Shown piece by piece: positions 1-8,781 of a stretch of 64,000 nucleotides of DNA. Under the pieces are notes generated by a model. It was not told the DNA's origin and did not search any database. It saw only the letters and a list, made by a program, of their open reading frames with translations. This DNA is from Actinomadura sp. NAK00032 (lineage in GTDB: Bacteria > Actinomycetota > Actinomycetes > Streptosporangiales > Streptosporangiaceae): contig NZ_CP054932.1 in the NCBI RefSeq assembly GCF_013364275.1, forward strand, positions 6,634,001 to 6,698,000, given 5' to 3'. Position 1 is the first letter of the stretch; each line of letters opens with the position of its first letter. Position numbers and translations under genes: made by a program.

Positions 1-1884
1 CGGATCGCCGGAGGGTGCCGGCCGGACCGTCGCGCACAGGTCGGTCGCGGCGGCGCAGCGGTCGGCGAACCGGCAGCCCGCCGGGAAGTGCGCCGGCGCC
101 GGCACCACGCCGGGGATCTGCACGGGGCGCCCCTCGGCGGCCTCCAGCGACAGGACGGCGCCGAGCAGCCCGCGCGCGTAGTGGTGCCGGGACGCGGCGA
201 CCAGGTCGGGCGTGGCGCCGGTCTCGGCGACCTGCCCGCCGTACATGACCACGACCCGGTCGGTGACGTCGGCGACGAGCGCCAGGTCGTGCGAGACGAG
301 GATCAGCGCGAAGCCGAGCTCCTCGCGCAGCCGCAGCAGCAGCCGCATGACCGCGGCCTGGACGGTGACGTCGAGGGCGGTGGTCGGCTCGTCGGCGACG
401 ACGAGCCGCGGGTCCCGCGACAGCGCCATCGCGATCAGCACCCGCTGCCGCTGGCCGCCGGACAGCTCGTGCGGGTAGGCGCGCAGCGTCCGGTCCGGGT
501 CGAGGCCGACGAGGTCGAGCAGCTCGGCGGGGGTGCGGGTGCCGCCGCGCCGGGTGAGCTGGCGGAGCTGGGCGCGGATCGTCATCGCCGGGTTCAGCGA
601 CGACAGCGCGTCCTGGTAGATCATCGCCATGTCGTGGCCGAGCAGCCGGCGCCGCTCGCGGGCGGGCAGGGCGCGCAGGTCGCGGCCGTCGAACAGCAGC
701 CGGCCGCCGATCCGCGCGCCGCGCGGCTCCAGGCCCATGATCGCGAGGCTGGTGAGGCTCTTGCCGCAGCCGCTCTCGCCGACCAGCCCGACGACCTCGC
801 CGGGGCGGACGTCCAGCGACACCCCGTCGACGACGTCGAGGTCGCCGTAGCGGTCGGGGAACCCGATGGTGAGGTCCTCGACGCGCAGCAGCGGCTCGCC
901 CTCGGGGAGGGGACGGGCCCGGCCGGCGAGGCGGCGGCCCGCCTCGCGCAGGTCCGCGGCGCCGCGCGGCTCGGCCGTGATCGCCGGCCGCTCGGCGGGC
1001 ACCGCGTCCGCTTCAGGTACCTCGTCGGGCTCGGTGGCGGTGCGGGCGGTGGGCGCGGCCCACGCGTCCGACACGCCCTCGGACAGGACGTTCAGCACCA
1101 GCACCGTGACCAGGATGAACAGGCCGGGGAAGAACGTGGCCCACCAGCCGCCCGCCAGGACGAGCGACTTGCCGTAGGCGATGACGCTGCCCCACGACGG
1201 GTCGGGGTCCTGCACGCCGGCGCCGATGAACGACAGGCTCGCCTCGAACACGATGGCGTTGGCGACGACGATCGTGCAGAACACCAGGATCGGCGCCGCG
1301 CAGTTGACCACGACGTGGCGGCGCAGGATGTGCGCGCGTCCGGCGCCGATGACCCGCTCGGCGGCGACGTAGTCCTCGCCGTACTGCGCGAGCACGTTGG
1401 CCCGCACCACCCGCGCGATCTGCGGGACGTACAGGAACGCGATCGTGAAGATCAGCACGGGCAGGCTCTTGCCGAACACGGTGACGAGCACGGCGGCGAG
1501 CGCGACCGCCGGGAACGCCATGACGACGTCCAGGCAGCGCATGATGATCTCGTCGACGACGCGGTGGGTGGTGGCGGCCAGGGAGCCGAGCAGCGCGCCG
1601 GCGGCCAGGGCGAGCAGCGTCGCGCCGAGGCCGATCGCCAGGGACCAGCGGGCCCCGTACAGGACGCGGGAGAACACGTCCCGGCCGACCCGGTCGGTGC
1701 CGAACCAGTGCTCGCCGGACGGTGCCTGGCTCGCGATGCCGGTGGTCAGCGGGTCGTGCTGGGCGATCAGCGGCGCGGCGAGCCCGGCCGCGACGATCAC
1801 CAGCAGCACGCCCAGCGCGATCCGGGACGCGGGCCGCAGCCGCCGCAGCGCCCCGAGCGGTCTCCGGAGCAGCGTCGCGCTCAT
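1..1884 (-). CDS. Dpp/Opp-type ABC transporter permease-ATPase fusion (partial)
   Basis: Single open frame fusing a DppC-like permease to a DppD-like ATPase; it continues past the left edge, so the C-terminus is missing. Residues 1-285 form the inner-membrane permease with a TM near the N-terminus and the cytoplasmic EAA-type loop around residue 180. A charged Pro/Ala/Glu linker (about 285-330) leads to the nucleotide-binding domain: Walker A GESGCGKS near residue 369, signature LSGGQRQR near 473, Walker B VVADEPT near 493. The last visible residues include the Cys-containing GCRFADRC segment of the oligopeptide-ATPase C-terminal domain. I checked frame continuity across the junction codon by codon. 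The ATG overlaps the stop of the upstream permease (ATGA), so the two are translationally coupled. This fusion is a known actinobacterial architecture. Substrate is not provable from sequence; context suggests a sialic-acid or peptide ligand. Confidence 0.9.
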   Translation of the reverse strand, partial: MSATLLRRPLGALRRLRPASRIALGVLLVIVAAGLAAPLIAQHDPLTTGIASQAPSGEHWFGTDRVGRDVFSRVLYGARWSLAIGLGATLLALAAGALLGSLAATTHRVVDEIIMRCLDVVMAFPAVALAAVLVTVFGKSLPVLIFTIAFLYVPQIARVVRANVLAQYGEDYVAAERVIGAGRAHILRRHVVVNCAAPILVFCTIVVANAIVFEASLSFIGAGVQDPDPSWGSVIAYGKSLVLAGGWWATFFPGLFILVTVLVLNVLSEGVSDAWAAPTARTATEPDEVPEADAVPAERPAITAEPRGAADLREAGRRLAGRARPLPEGEPLLRVEDLTIGFPDRYGDLDVVDGVSLDVRPGEVVGLVGESGCGKSLTSLAIMGLEPRGARIGGRLLFDGRDLRALPARERRRLLGHDMAMIYQDALSSLNPAMTIRAQLRQLTRRGGTRTPAELLDLVGLDPDRTLRAYPHELSGGQRQRVLIAMALSRDPRLVVADEPTTALDVTVQAAVMRLLLRLREELGFALILVSHDLALVADVTDRVVVMYGGQVAETGATPDLVAASRHHYARGLLGAVLSLEAAEGRPVQIPGVVPAPAHFPAGCRFADRCAAATDLCATVRPAPSGDP

Positions 1885-2840
1885 CGGGTGGCTCCCCTCA
1901 GCCGCGGGTTCGCGAACAGGTACAGGACGTCCACCAGCAGGTTGACCACCAGGAACGTCAGTGCGATGCCGAGCACGACGCCCTGCACGAGGGCGGGGTC
2001 GCCGGCGGTGACGCCCTGCATGATCAGCGTGCCGAGGCCGGGCAGCCCGAAGATCGCCTCGACCACGACGGCGCCGCTCAGCAGGTAGCCGATCTGCAGG
2101 CCGAGCACGGTCAGCGGGGTGATCAGCGCGTTGCGCAGGACGTTGCGCCCGACCACGACCACGCGCGGCAGGCCGCCGCCGACGGCGGTGCGCACGTAGT
2201 CGCGGTCGAGCTCCTCGACCATCGCGGTGCGCACCACCCGGGCGAGCAGCGACCCCACCGGGAACGCGATCGCGATCGCGGGCAGGGCGAGGCTGCGCAG
2301 CCAGCCGCCCACCGAGTCGGCCGGGTTGACGTACCCGCCCGTCGGGAACCAGCCGAGCCGCAGCGCGAACCACTGGATCAGCAGGATGCCGAGCCAGAAC
2401 GACGGCATCGCGACGCCGGCCATCGACAGCACCCGGATGGCCTGGTCCGGCCAGCGGTCCCGGAACAGCGCCGCGGTGACGCCGAGGAGCACCGCGAACA
2501 GCGCGCCGAGCACCACCGCGAGGACGGTGAGCTGCAGCGTCAGCGGGAACGCCGTGCCGATCGCGTCCGTCACGGACCGGCTCGGCGGCGCGGTGACGCC
2601 GAGGTCACCGCGCACCAGATCGCCGATGAACCGGACATAGCGGACGGGCAGCGGGTCGGTGAGCCCGTGCTCCACCGCGTACGCGTGCCGCGCCTCCGGC
2701 GTGGCCCCCTCGCCGAGCGCGTTGTAGGCGGGGTCGTTCGGTGAGAAGCGCAGCACGACGAAGACGAACAGCGTGATCCCCAGCACCATCGGGATGAGGG
2801 TCAGCAGCCGTCCCGCCGTCATGCGCAGGATCGTTGCCAT
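1881..2840 (-). CDS. Dpp/Opp-type ABC transporter permease (DppB-like)
   Basis: 319-residue integral membrane permease of the DppB/OppB family, normal length. It has the typical N-terminal TM (about residues 9-30), a periplasmic loop to about residue 95, then five further hydrophobic segments. The EAA-type loop is seen around DYVRTAVGGGLPRVVVVGRN, and the C-terminal LFANPRLRG ending is characteristic. It lies 63 bp downstream of the binding-protein gene and overlaps the permease-ATPase fusion by 4 nt, so all three form one leftward operon. It pairs with the permease half of the fusion to make the membrane channel. Confidence 0.93.
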   Translation of the reverse strand: MATILRMTAGRLLTLIPMVLGITLFVFVVLRFSPNDPAYNALGEGATPEARHAYAVEHGLTDPLPVRYVRFIGDLVRGDLGVTAPPSRSVTDAIGTAFPLTLQLTVLAVVLGALFAVLLGVTAALFRDRWPDQAIRVLSMAGVAMPSFWLGILLIQWFALRLGWFPTGGYVNPADSVGGWLRSLALPAIAIAFPVGSLLARVVRTAMVEELDRDYVRTAVGGGLPRVVVVGRNVLRNALITPLTVLGLQIGYLLSGAVVVEAIFGLPGLGTLIMQGVTAGDPALVQGVVLGIALTFLVVNLLVDVLYLFANPRLRGATR

Positions 2841-2903
2841 GGGCGGCGTCCGTTCTGTCCGGCAGAGTGGAGGGCAGGCGCGGTGGAGGTCGGGCGCCGG
2901 GGG

Positions 2904-4499
2904 TCAGGCGCGTCCGACGTCCAGGAACGACAGTCCCGTGGTCGCCATGGGCCGGAACCCGGGCAGCCCCTCGCGGTCCCAGCCGGTGACGAGCTTGCGG
3001 TGGAAGATCGGGTACAGCGCGGCCTGCTCGGCGACGATGTCGATGGCCTGCTTCCACAGCCCGCGGCGGGCGGCCTCGTCGGCCTCGCGCGCCGCCTCGT
3101 CCAGCAGGCTCACGACCTTCTTGGCCTCGGCCGTGCCGGCGTTGTAGCTGCGGTGCTCGGGCCACGTGCCGACGTAGAACCAGCGCATCAGCAGGTCGCA
3201 GTCGTTGCCGAACACCGACGGGTCGCCGGGCGCCGCCATGACCTGGTACTTGCCGGTGTCGATGCGGTTGGAGTACTGCCCGCCGGACTGGCCCACGTTG
3301 AGCGTGGTGGAGACGCCGACCGCGTCCCAGCTCTGCTTGATCAGCGGCGCGCAGTCCTTGACGAAGTCGGTGTCGGTGGTGACCAGTTCGACCTTCAGGC
3401 CGCTGACGCCGGCCTCCGACAGCAGCTTCTTGGCCTTGGCCGGGTCGTACCCGTAGACGGTGGACGCCTTGGCGTAGTCGGGGTGGCCGACGGGCAGGAA
3501 GCTGGTCGCGGCGGCGGCGTTGCCGAGCAGCGCCGTCTTGATCAGCTTGTCGGTGTCGAGCGCGTAGTGCAGCGCCTGCCGGACCCGCACGTCGTCGAAC
3601 GGCTTCTGCTTGCAGTTGAACATCAGGAACAGCAGGCCGAAGCTCTGCACCGACTGGACGGCCTTGGCCTTGCCCAGCGCCTCGGCGTTCAGGTACGGGA
3701 CGGCCTCGATCGCCTGGACGCGGCCCGACTGGAGCGCGGTGACGCGGGTGGACGGCTCGGCCAGCAGCAGCCAGGTCATCTTCTGGACCTTCGCCGGGCG
3801 CGGGCCGTTGTAGCCGTCGGACTTGGCGAACGTCAGGCCGTCGGTGGCGCTCGCCGAGGCCAGCTTGTACGGGCCCGACCCGACCGGCAGCGAGTCGAAC
3901 TTCTTCTGGTCGGCCTCGACGAGCTTCTTCGGCACGACCTTGACGACCGACAGCCGCTCGGCGAACAGCGCGAACGCGTACTTGAGCTTGAACTCGACGG
4001 TGCTCGCGTCGACCTTCTTCACCCCGTCCAGGAACGGGAGGAACTGGATGAACAGCGACGCGTTCTTCTCGTCCAGGACGCGCTCGAAGCTGAACACGAC
4101 GTCGTCGGCGGTGACCGCGGAACCGTCGTGGAACTTCGCGCCGTCGCGCAGCGCGACCCGGTAGGTGGTGTCGTCCACCTTCTCGGGATCGGCCTTGGCG
4201 AGCGCGTTGTAGGGCTTGCGGGTGATCGGGTCGAGGTCGACCAGCGACTCCAGGACGTGGAGGTTCGCGGCCACGGCGACGGCGCTGGAGGCCGTCATCG
4301 GGTCGAAGCCGCCCGACAGCGCGTAGGCCAGCGCGGCCTGGATGGTGTCCTTGGACCCGCCGGATCCGCCGGACCCGGTGGACGAGGGGCCGCCGCACGC
4401 GGCCAGGCCGGCGCTGATCGTCGCCGCCGCGCCGAGCAGTCCGGTGTAGCGCAGGAAGTCGCGGCGGTGCAGGCCGCGGCCTGGCTGGAGATCGGTCAC
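2904..4499 (-). CDS. ABC transporter substrate-binding lipoprotein (SBP family 5, DppA-like)
   Basis: 531-residue extracytoplasmic solute-binding protein, the ligand receptor of the transporter encoded downstream. The start is a GTG with an AGGAGA ribosome-binding site 6 nt upstream. The N-terminus carries a twin-arginine motif (RRDFLRY), a hydrophobic stretch and a lipobox ending LAAC, so it is probably a Tat-exported lipoprotein. A Gly/Ser-rich tether follows the Cys. The body has SBP_bac_5 landmarks such as YRVALRDGAKFHDGSAVTADD and the GSGPYKL turn. It is divergent from the GntR-family gene; the 150-bp spacer holds an AGGACAT motif also found before the sialidase. Dpp-family binding proteins usually take peptides, but a sialic-acid-specific member (SatA) is known, so the ligand stays open. 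Confidence 0.92.
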   Translation of the reverse strand: MTDLQPGRGLHRRDFLRYTGLLGAAATISAGLAACGGPSSTGSGGSGGSKDTIQAALAYALSGGFDPMTASSAVAVAANLHVLESLVDLDPITRKPYNALAKADPEKVDDTTYRVALRDGAKFHDGSAVTADDVVFSFERVLDEKNASLFIQFLPFLDGVKKVDASTVEFKLKYAFALFAERLSVVKVVPKKLVEADQKKFDSLPVGSGPYKLASASATDGLTFAKSDGYNGPRPAKVQKMTWLLLAEPSTRVTALQSGRVQAIEAVPYLNAEALGKAKAVQSVQSFGLLFLMFNCKQKPFDDVRVRQALHYALDTDKLIKTALLGNAAAATSFLPVGHPDYAKASTVYGYDPAKAKKLLSEAGVSGLKVELVTTDTDFVKDCAPLIKQSWDAVGVSTTLNVGQSGGQYSNRIDTGKYQVMAAPGDPSVFGNDCDLLMRWFYVGTWPEHRSYNAGTAEAKKVVSLLDEAAREADEAARRGLWKQAIDIVAEQAALYPIFHRKLVTGWDREGLPGFRPMATTGLSFLDVGRA

Positions 4500-4560
4500 G
4501 TCGTCTCCTGAGAGGGGAGGGGTGGGGGTGCAGACTAGCTCCCGCGCAGGTCGCGGGGGA

Positions 4561-4577
4561 GGTAGGACATCCAACGT
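4561..4577. promoter_or_regulatory. Putative GntR-family operator half-site
   Basis: The intergenic region between the binding-protein gene and the GntR-family gene contains AGGACATCCAAC (4564-4575). Eleven of its twelve bases recur in the control region of the sialidase gene (5416-5427). This is directly seen; that the adjacent FadR/GntR-type regulator binds it is inference. It could serve both divergent promoters. Confidence 0.5.
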
Positions 4578-4649
4578 CGTTCGTCGGTGTACGGTAGGCG
4601 TCGGCACCGGCGAGGTCAAGTGCCGGACCGCGGACGATTGGGGGAGCCG

Positions 4650-5372
4650 ATGACCGCAGCTCGGGCCCGGGGCCGCGCCACGCGCGGCCGCAGCAGCCGG
4701 ACCGAGGAGGTGCAGCAGCGGATCAAGCAGCTGATCCTGGAGCGCGGCCTCGCGGTGGGCGACCCGATGCCCACCGAGTTCGAGCTGGTGGACGAGCTGG
4801 ACGTCAGCCGCAACTCGCTGCGCGAGGCGCTCAAGGCGCTGCAGGCCGTCGGCATCGTCGAGATCAGGCACGGCTTCGGCATGTACGTGGGCACCATGTC
4901 GCTCGGCGCGCTGGTCGACGAGCTGACCTTCCACGCCCGCATGTCCAAGCGGCAGGGCCGCGACGACCTCGCGCACCTGGTGGACGTCCGCGAGGTGCTC
5001 GAACGCGGCCTCGTCGAGCAGGTCATCGACCGCGGCCTCACCGCCGGCGACCCCGAGCTCGACGAGACCATGCGCCGGATGGGCGAGGAGGCCGCGGCGG
5101 GCTTCGTCACCCCCGAGACCGACCGCCGCTTCCACGAGCTGCTCTACCGGCCGCTCGCCAACCCGATCGTCAACCAGCTCCTCGGCGCGTTCTGGGACGT
5201 GTACCGCACGCTCCAGCACGACCTGGCCCCCGTCGAGCAGGAGGCCGCCGACGTCGCGCAGCGGCACCGCGACATCTTCGAGGCGCTGCGCGCCGGCGAC
5301 AAGGCGGCCGCCGCGACGGCGATGGCGGCCCACTTCCGCGGCATCCGCGACCGGCTGGAGCAGGCGAACTGA
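4650..5372 (+). CDS. FadR-subfamily GntR transcriptional regulator
   Basis: 240-residue regulator. The ATG is preceded by GGGGAG; an upstream in-frame extension lacks such a site. Residues 18-85 form the GntR winged helix (TEEVQQRIKQLILERGL, then MPTEFELVDELDVSRNSLREAL with the recognition helix). Residues 100-235 are the all-helical FCD effector/metal domain with the conserved DVREVLERG start and His-containing helices (RRFHELLYRPL, RHRDIFEAL). It is divergent from the ABC transporter and 85 bp upstream of the sialidase. FCD regulators include NanR of sialic-acid catabolism, so it likely controls both flanks in response to a sugar acid. That assignment is contextual. Confidence 0.92.
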   Translation: MTAARARGRATRGRSSRTEEVQQRIKQLILERGLAVGDPMPTEFELVDELDVSRNSLREALKALQAVGIVEIRHGFGMYVGTMSLGALVDELTFHARMSKRQGRDDLAHLVDVREVLERGLVEQVIDRGLTAGDPELDETMRRMGEEAAAGFVTPETDRRFHELLYRPLANPIVNQLLGAFWDVYRTLQHDLAPVEQEAADVAQRHRDIFEALRAGDKAAAATAMAAHFRGIRDRLEQAN

Positions 5373-5413
5373 GGGGTTGACGCCCCCGGCGCCCCGGTCT
5401 AGCTTCCCGTCGT

Positions 5414-5442
5414 GAAGGACATCCTACATCCCATGTCCTACT
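5414..5442. promoter_or_regulatory. Putative palindromic operator upstream of sialidase
   Basis: An inverted repeat, AGGACAT (5416-5422) and ATGTCCT (5433-5439) with 10 bp between, lies 16-42 bp before the sialidase start codon. The left arm extends into AGGACATCCTAC, nearly identical to the site at 4564-4575 in the divergent dpp/gntR spacer. GntR/FCD regulators typically bind short dyads like this, so repression of the sialidase by the upstream regulator is plausible. Confidence 0.6.
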
Positions 5443-5457
5443 GAGAGGGTTGAGGCC

Positions 5458-7152
5458 ATGCCCCCGTCCCCCCGCTTCGCCGCGGGCCTGACCGCCGCGC
5501 TCACCGTCCTCGCGTCCGCCGCCGCCGTCCCGTCCGCGCACGCCGCCGTCGCCCAGTCCGCCGCCGTGACGACCGACTGCACGTCCGGCCGCATCCAGGA
5601 GACCGTCGTCAACCGGACCTCCGCCGCCACCACCTTCACCCTGACCTGGCCCGGCGTCGGCACCTGGACCGCCCAGGTCGCCGCCGGCGACAGCGCCCAC
5701 TTCCACTTCACCCGGCCGTCCGGCACCGCCTACACGTTCCGCACCACGACCCCTCAGGGCTTCGACCAGACCGACAGCGGCACGCTCGACTGCTCCGACG
5801 CGCTCAGCGTCCGCGCCGCCATGGACTGCGGCAGCCCGCACCGGCTGCGCCTCATCCTGGCCAACGACTCCCCCGCGTCCCGCACCTTCACCGTCGCCTG
5901 GCCGGGCCGCCCCTACTCCCCCTGGACCGTCACCGTCCCCGCCGGCTCCGGCCACGACGGCCTCTACTGGACGGTCCCGGACGGCACCCCGTACACCTTC
6001 AACGTCACCTCCGGCTCCTGGAGCGACACGGTCTCGGGCACGTCCGGCTGCGGCGTCGGCTCCGGCAGGCCGGGGATGAACGCGCAGACCGTCCTGACCA
6101 CGTCCACGGTCATCGACGGCCTGGGCAAGGCCGCCAAATCGGTCCGCATCCCGGCCCTCGCCGTCTCCAACAACGGCACGGTGATCGCCACGATGGACGC
6201 CCGCGTGGACGGCAGCTACGACCTCGGCGGCGGCACCAACAACATCCAGATCGCGATGACCCGCAGCACCGACGGCGGCGCCACCTTCACCCACCCGAAG
6301 ATCATCGCCAAGGCCCCCACCGCCTCCGAGGGCTACGGCGACCCGAGCCTCCTCGTCGACCGCGCCACCGGCACGATCTTCTGCTTCTTCACCTACGCCC
6401 CCAAACCGGGCGTCGGCTACTGGGGCTCCACCGCCGGCGACACCTCCGCGACCTCCACCACCAACACCCACATCCGCTACGTCACCTCGACCGACGACGG
6501 CGCCACCTGGAGCGCCCCGGTCGACCTCAACCCGCACGTCCGCAAGCCGACCTGGGCGGGCATGTTCGCCTCCTCGGGCCACGGCATCCAACTCGCCTCG
6601 GGACGCCTCGTCCAGCCGATCGTCTACCGCGACGCCTCCGGCGACCACGCGTCCAACATCTACTCCGACGACCACGGCGCCACCTGGCACAACGGCACGA
6701 CTGCCGGCACCGGCGTCAACGAGAGCAAGGCGATCCAGCGCGGCACCGGCCGCGTCGCCCAGAACATGCGCTCCAACGGCGGCGGCGACCGCTGGTACGC
6801 CACCGCCCCCGACGTCACCTCGCCCTTCGGGACGTCCTGGAACAGCGGCCTCATCGACCCGGGCTGCAACGGCGACGAGATCTCCTACCTGCGCCCGACT
6901 CCGGGCAACCCGTCCCTGACGACCACGGCGCTGCACAGCAACAACGCCGCCACGTCCCGCACCGACCTCACCGTCCGCGTCAGCCGCGACGACAGCGCGA
7001 CCTGGCCCCACCAGGCCCTCATCAAGCCCGGCGCCGCCGGCTACTCCACCATGGCCGTCCTGGCGGACGGCTCGATAGGCACCCTCTACGAGATAGGCGA
7101 CACGGGCGGCATAATCTTCACCCGCACCACCCTCCCCTGGCTCGAATCCTGA
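5458..7152 (+). CDS. Secreted exo-alpha-sialidase (GH33)
   Basis: 564-residue sialidase that releases terminal sialic acids from glycoconjugates outside the cell. A Sec signal peptide occupies about residues 1-30 (cleavage after AHA). Residues 35-200 hold two Ig-like, Cys-containing repeats that may bind carbohydrate or the cell surface. The six-bladed propeller begins near 215. It shows the VRIPAL motif (first Arg of the triad), four Asp-boxes (STDGGATF, STDDGATW, SDDHGATW and a weaker SRDDSATW), a Glu in NESKAI, an Arg in MRSNG and the C-terminal YSTM Tyr, the expected nucleophile. The operator-like dyad just upstream ties it to the preceding regulator. Its 3' end faces the RNase P RNA gene 8 bp away. 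Confidence 0.93.
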   Translation: MPPSPRFAAGLTAALTVLASAAAVPSAHAAVAQSAAVTTDCTSGRIQETVVNRTSAATTFTLTWPGVGTWTAQVAAGDSAHFHFTRPSGTAYTFRTTTPQGFDQTDSGTLDCSDALSVRAAMDCGSPHRLRLILANDSPASRTFTVAWPGRPYSPWTVTVPAGSGHDGLYWTVPDGTPYTFNVTSGSWSDTVSGTSGCGVGSGRPGMNAQTVLTTSTVIDGLGKAAKSVRIPALAVSNNGTVIATMDARVDGSYDLGGGTNNIQIAMTRSTDGGATFTHPKIIAKAPTASEGYGDPSLLVDRATGTIFCFFTYAPKPGVGYWGSTAGDTSATSTTNTHIRYVTSTDDGATWSAPVDLNPHVRKPTWAGMFASSGHGIQLASGRLVQPIVYRDASGDHASNIYSDDHGATWHNGTTAGTGVNESKAIQRGTGRVAQNMRSNGGGDRWYATAPDVTSPFGTSWNSGLIDPGCNGDEISYLRPTPGNPSLTTTALHSNNAATSRTDLTVRVSRDDSATWPHQALIKPGAAGYSTMAVLADGSIGTLYEIGDTGGIIFTRTTLPWLES

Positions 7153-7159
7153 GCAGGGG

Positions 7160-7560
7160 CGGACGAGTCGGCCTGTAAGCCGGGTTCTGTGCCCGCCGTC
7201 CCTCGCGGGGCGGCGGGTGACGGCCATCCATCTCGGGCCGCCGTTGCCGACGGCCTCCAGCGGTCTACCCGCAGGCTCGGGCGGGCCGCCCTCGGGCACC
7301 TGCGCGGGGCCTCTTGCGGGGCCCCTTCTTGACCTTGCTCCGGGTGGGGTTTACCGAGCCGCCCACGTCACCGTGGGCGCTGGTGAGCTCTTACCTCACC
7401 GTTTCACCCTTACCACCGGCGGACCGGTGGCGGTTTGCTTTCTGTGGCACTGTCCCGCGGGTCACCCCGGGTCGGCGTTACCGACCACCCTGCCCTGTGG
7501 AGCCCGGACTTTCCTCGACGGGGATCGCTCCCCGACGCGGCCGCCCGGCCGGCTCGTCCG
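7160..7560 (-). ncRNA. rnpB: RNase P RNA (rnpB, bacterial type A)
   Basis: About 401 nt of catalytic RNA of ribonuclease P, which matures tRNA 5' ends. On the minus strand the conserved block GAGGAAAGTCCGGGCTCC is followed by CACAGGGCAGGGTGG, by ACAGTGCCACAGAAA, and near the 3' end by CAGAACCCGGCTTACAGG. The ends are set by the P1 helix, CGGACGAG pairing with CTCGTCCG. Only 72 bp separate its 5' end from the RNase H/phosphatase stop codon; a TAACCT hexamer just upstream could be its -10 element. No protein gene is credible here although long frames cross it. Confidence 0.96.
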
Positions 7561-7632
7561 CCGTACGTAAGAGGTTAGCGGGTCGGGCGGGCCCCCTGCT
7601 CCCCGGCTCTTGGTGGTCACCGCGCCCGTGGG

Positions 7633-8781
7633 TCAGGAGGGGAGGTGGTGCACGTCGTTGTACGTGCGCAGTGTCGCGGGGCCGTCGGCGTACCAGTCGA
7701 TGGACGACAGCGCCGCCACGTCCAGGTGCATCCGGTAGAGGGACGACATGGGCGCGCCCAGGGCGTCCTTCACCAGGAGCTTGATGGGCGTGACGTGCGA
7801 GACCACCAGGACGGTCTGCTCGCGGTAGCGGACCTTGAGCTTGTCCAGGGCGGTCCGGACGCGGCGGGACACCTGGGCGAAGCTCTCCCCGCCCGGCGGC
7901 GCCGCTTCGGGGTCGGCCAGCCACGCCCTCATCTCGGCGGGCCACCCCTTGCCCGCCTCGGCGAACGTGAGGCCCTCCCACTCGCCGAAGTCGGTCTCCC
8001 GGAAGCCGTCCTCGACGCGGACGTCCAGCCCGGTGACGGCGGCGGCCTCGGCGGCCGTGTCGCGGCAGCGGGCCAGGGGCGAGGTGACGATCGCGTCGAG
8101 CCCGCGGTCCTTCAGCGCGAGCGCGGCGGCGCGGGCCTGCGCGAGGCCGTTCGGGGTGAGCGGCACGTCGCCGATCCCCGCGAAGCGCTTCTCGACCGAC
8201 AGCGGCGTCTCGCCGTGGCGCAGCAGGACCGTGGTCATCGGGGCGGACGAGGGCGGGCGGGGCGGCGGCTCCGGCTCCCCCGGCGACTCCTCGACCTTGC
8301 GGGTCCAGTGCTCGCCGCGGGCGGCGGCGTCCATGGCCTCGTTCGCCAGCCGGTCGGCGTGCGCGTTCCGGTTGCGCGGGATCCAGCCGTAGGACACCGA
8401 GCCGAGCCCCGCGGCCAACTCCTTCGCGCGCAGCGCCAGCGGGATCATGTCCGGGTGCTTGATCTTCCAGCGGCCGGACATCTGCTCCACCACGAGCTTG
8501 GAGTCCATCCGGACCTCGACGCGGGCGGACGGGTCGAGGTCCCCCGCCGCCGCCAGCCCGGCGATCAGGCCCCGGTACTCGGCGACGTTGTTGGTGGCGT
8601 GCCCGATCGACTCCGCCACCTCGGCGAGGACCTCGCCGGTCAGCGCGTCCCGGACGAGGGCCCCGTACCCGGCGGGCCCCGGGTTGCCGCGCGAGCCCCC
8701 GTCCGCCTCGACGATCAGCTTGCGAGCGCTCGCGCCCCTGTGGGGGGACGACCCCCCACGCCCCCCGGCAACTGCGCTCAC
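7633..8781 (-). CDS. Bifunctional RNase H / histidine-phosphatase protein
   Basis: 382 residues, homologous in layout to the mycobacterial Rv2228c type. Residues 22-150 form an RNase H domain: EADGGSRGNPGPAGYG with the first Asp, NNVAEYRGL with the Glu, VRMDSKLVVEQ with the second Asp, and HADRLANEAMD. After a Pro-rich linker, residues 178-380 form a phosphoglycerate-mutase-type phosphatase with LLRHGET (catalytic His) and VVSHVTP (second His). In relatives the phosphatase half acts on alpha-ribazole phosphate in cobalamin synthesis. The GTG start overlaps the preceding stop (GTGA), so it is the third, coupled gene of the Nif3/zinc-ribbon operon. Confidence 0.93.
   Translation of the reverse strand: MSAVAGGRGGSSPHRGASARKLIVEADGGSRGNPGPAGYGALVRDALTGEVLAEVAESIGHATNNVAEYRGLIAGLAAAGDLDPSARVEVRMDSKLVVEQMSGRWKIKHPDMIPLALRAKELAAGLGSVSYGWIPRNRNAHADRLANEAMDAAARGEHWTRKVEESPGEPEPPPRPPSSAPMTTVLLRHGETPLSVEKRFAGIGDVPLTPNGLAQARAAALALKDRGLDAIVTSPLARCRDTAAEAAAVTGLDVRVEDGFRETDFGEWEGLTFAEAGKGWPAEMRAWLADPEAAPPGGESFAQVSRRVRTALDKLKVRYREQTVLVVSHVTPIKLLVKDALGAPMSSLYRMHLDVAALSSIDWYADGPATLRTYNDVHHLPS

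Noticed and set aside
88-2088. Long rightward open frame across the ABC transporter genes
   Set aside because: Composition is that of the antisense of a high-GC gene (Asp/Arg/Gly/Gln-rich, no domain); the leftward permease/ATPase frame has all expected motifs.
5170-7299. 700-residue leftward frame antisense to regulator and sialidase
   Set aside because: Gly/Val/Asp-rich shadow of two well-supported rightward genes and runs through rnpB.
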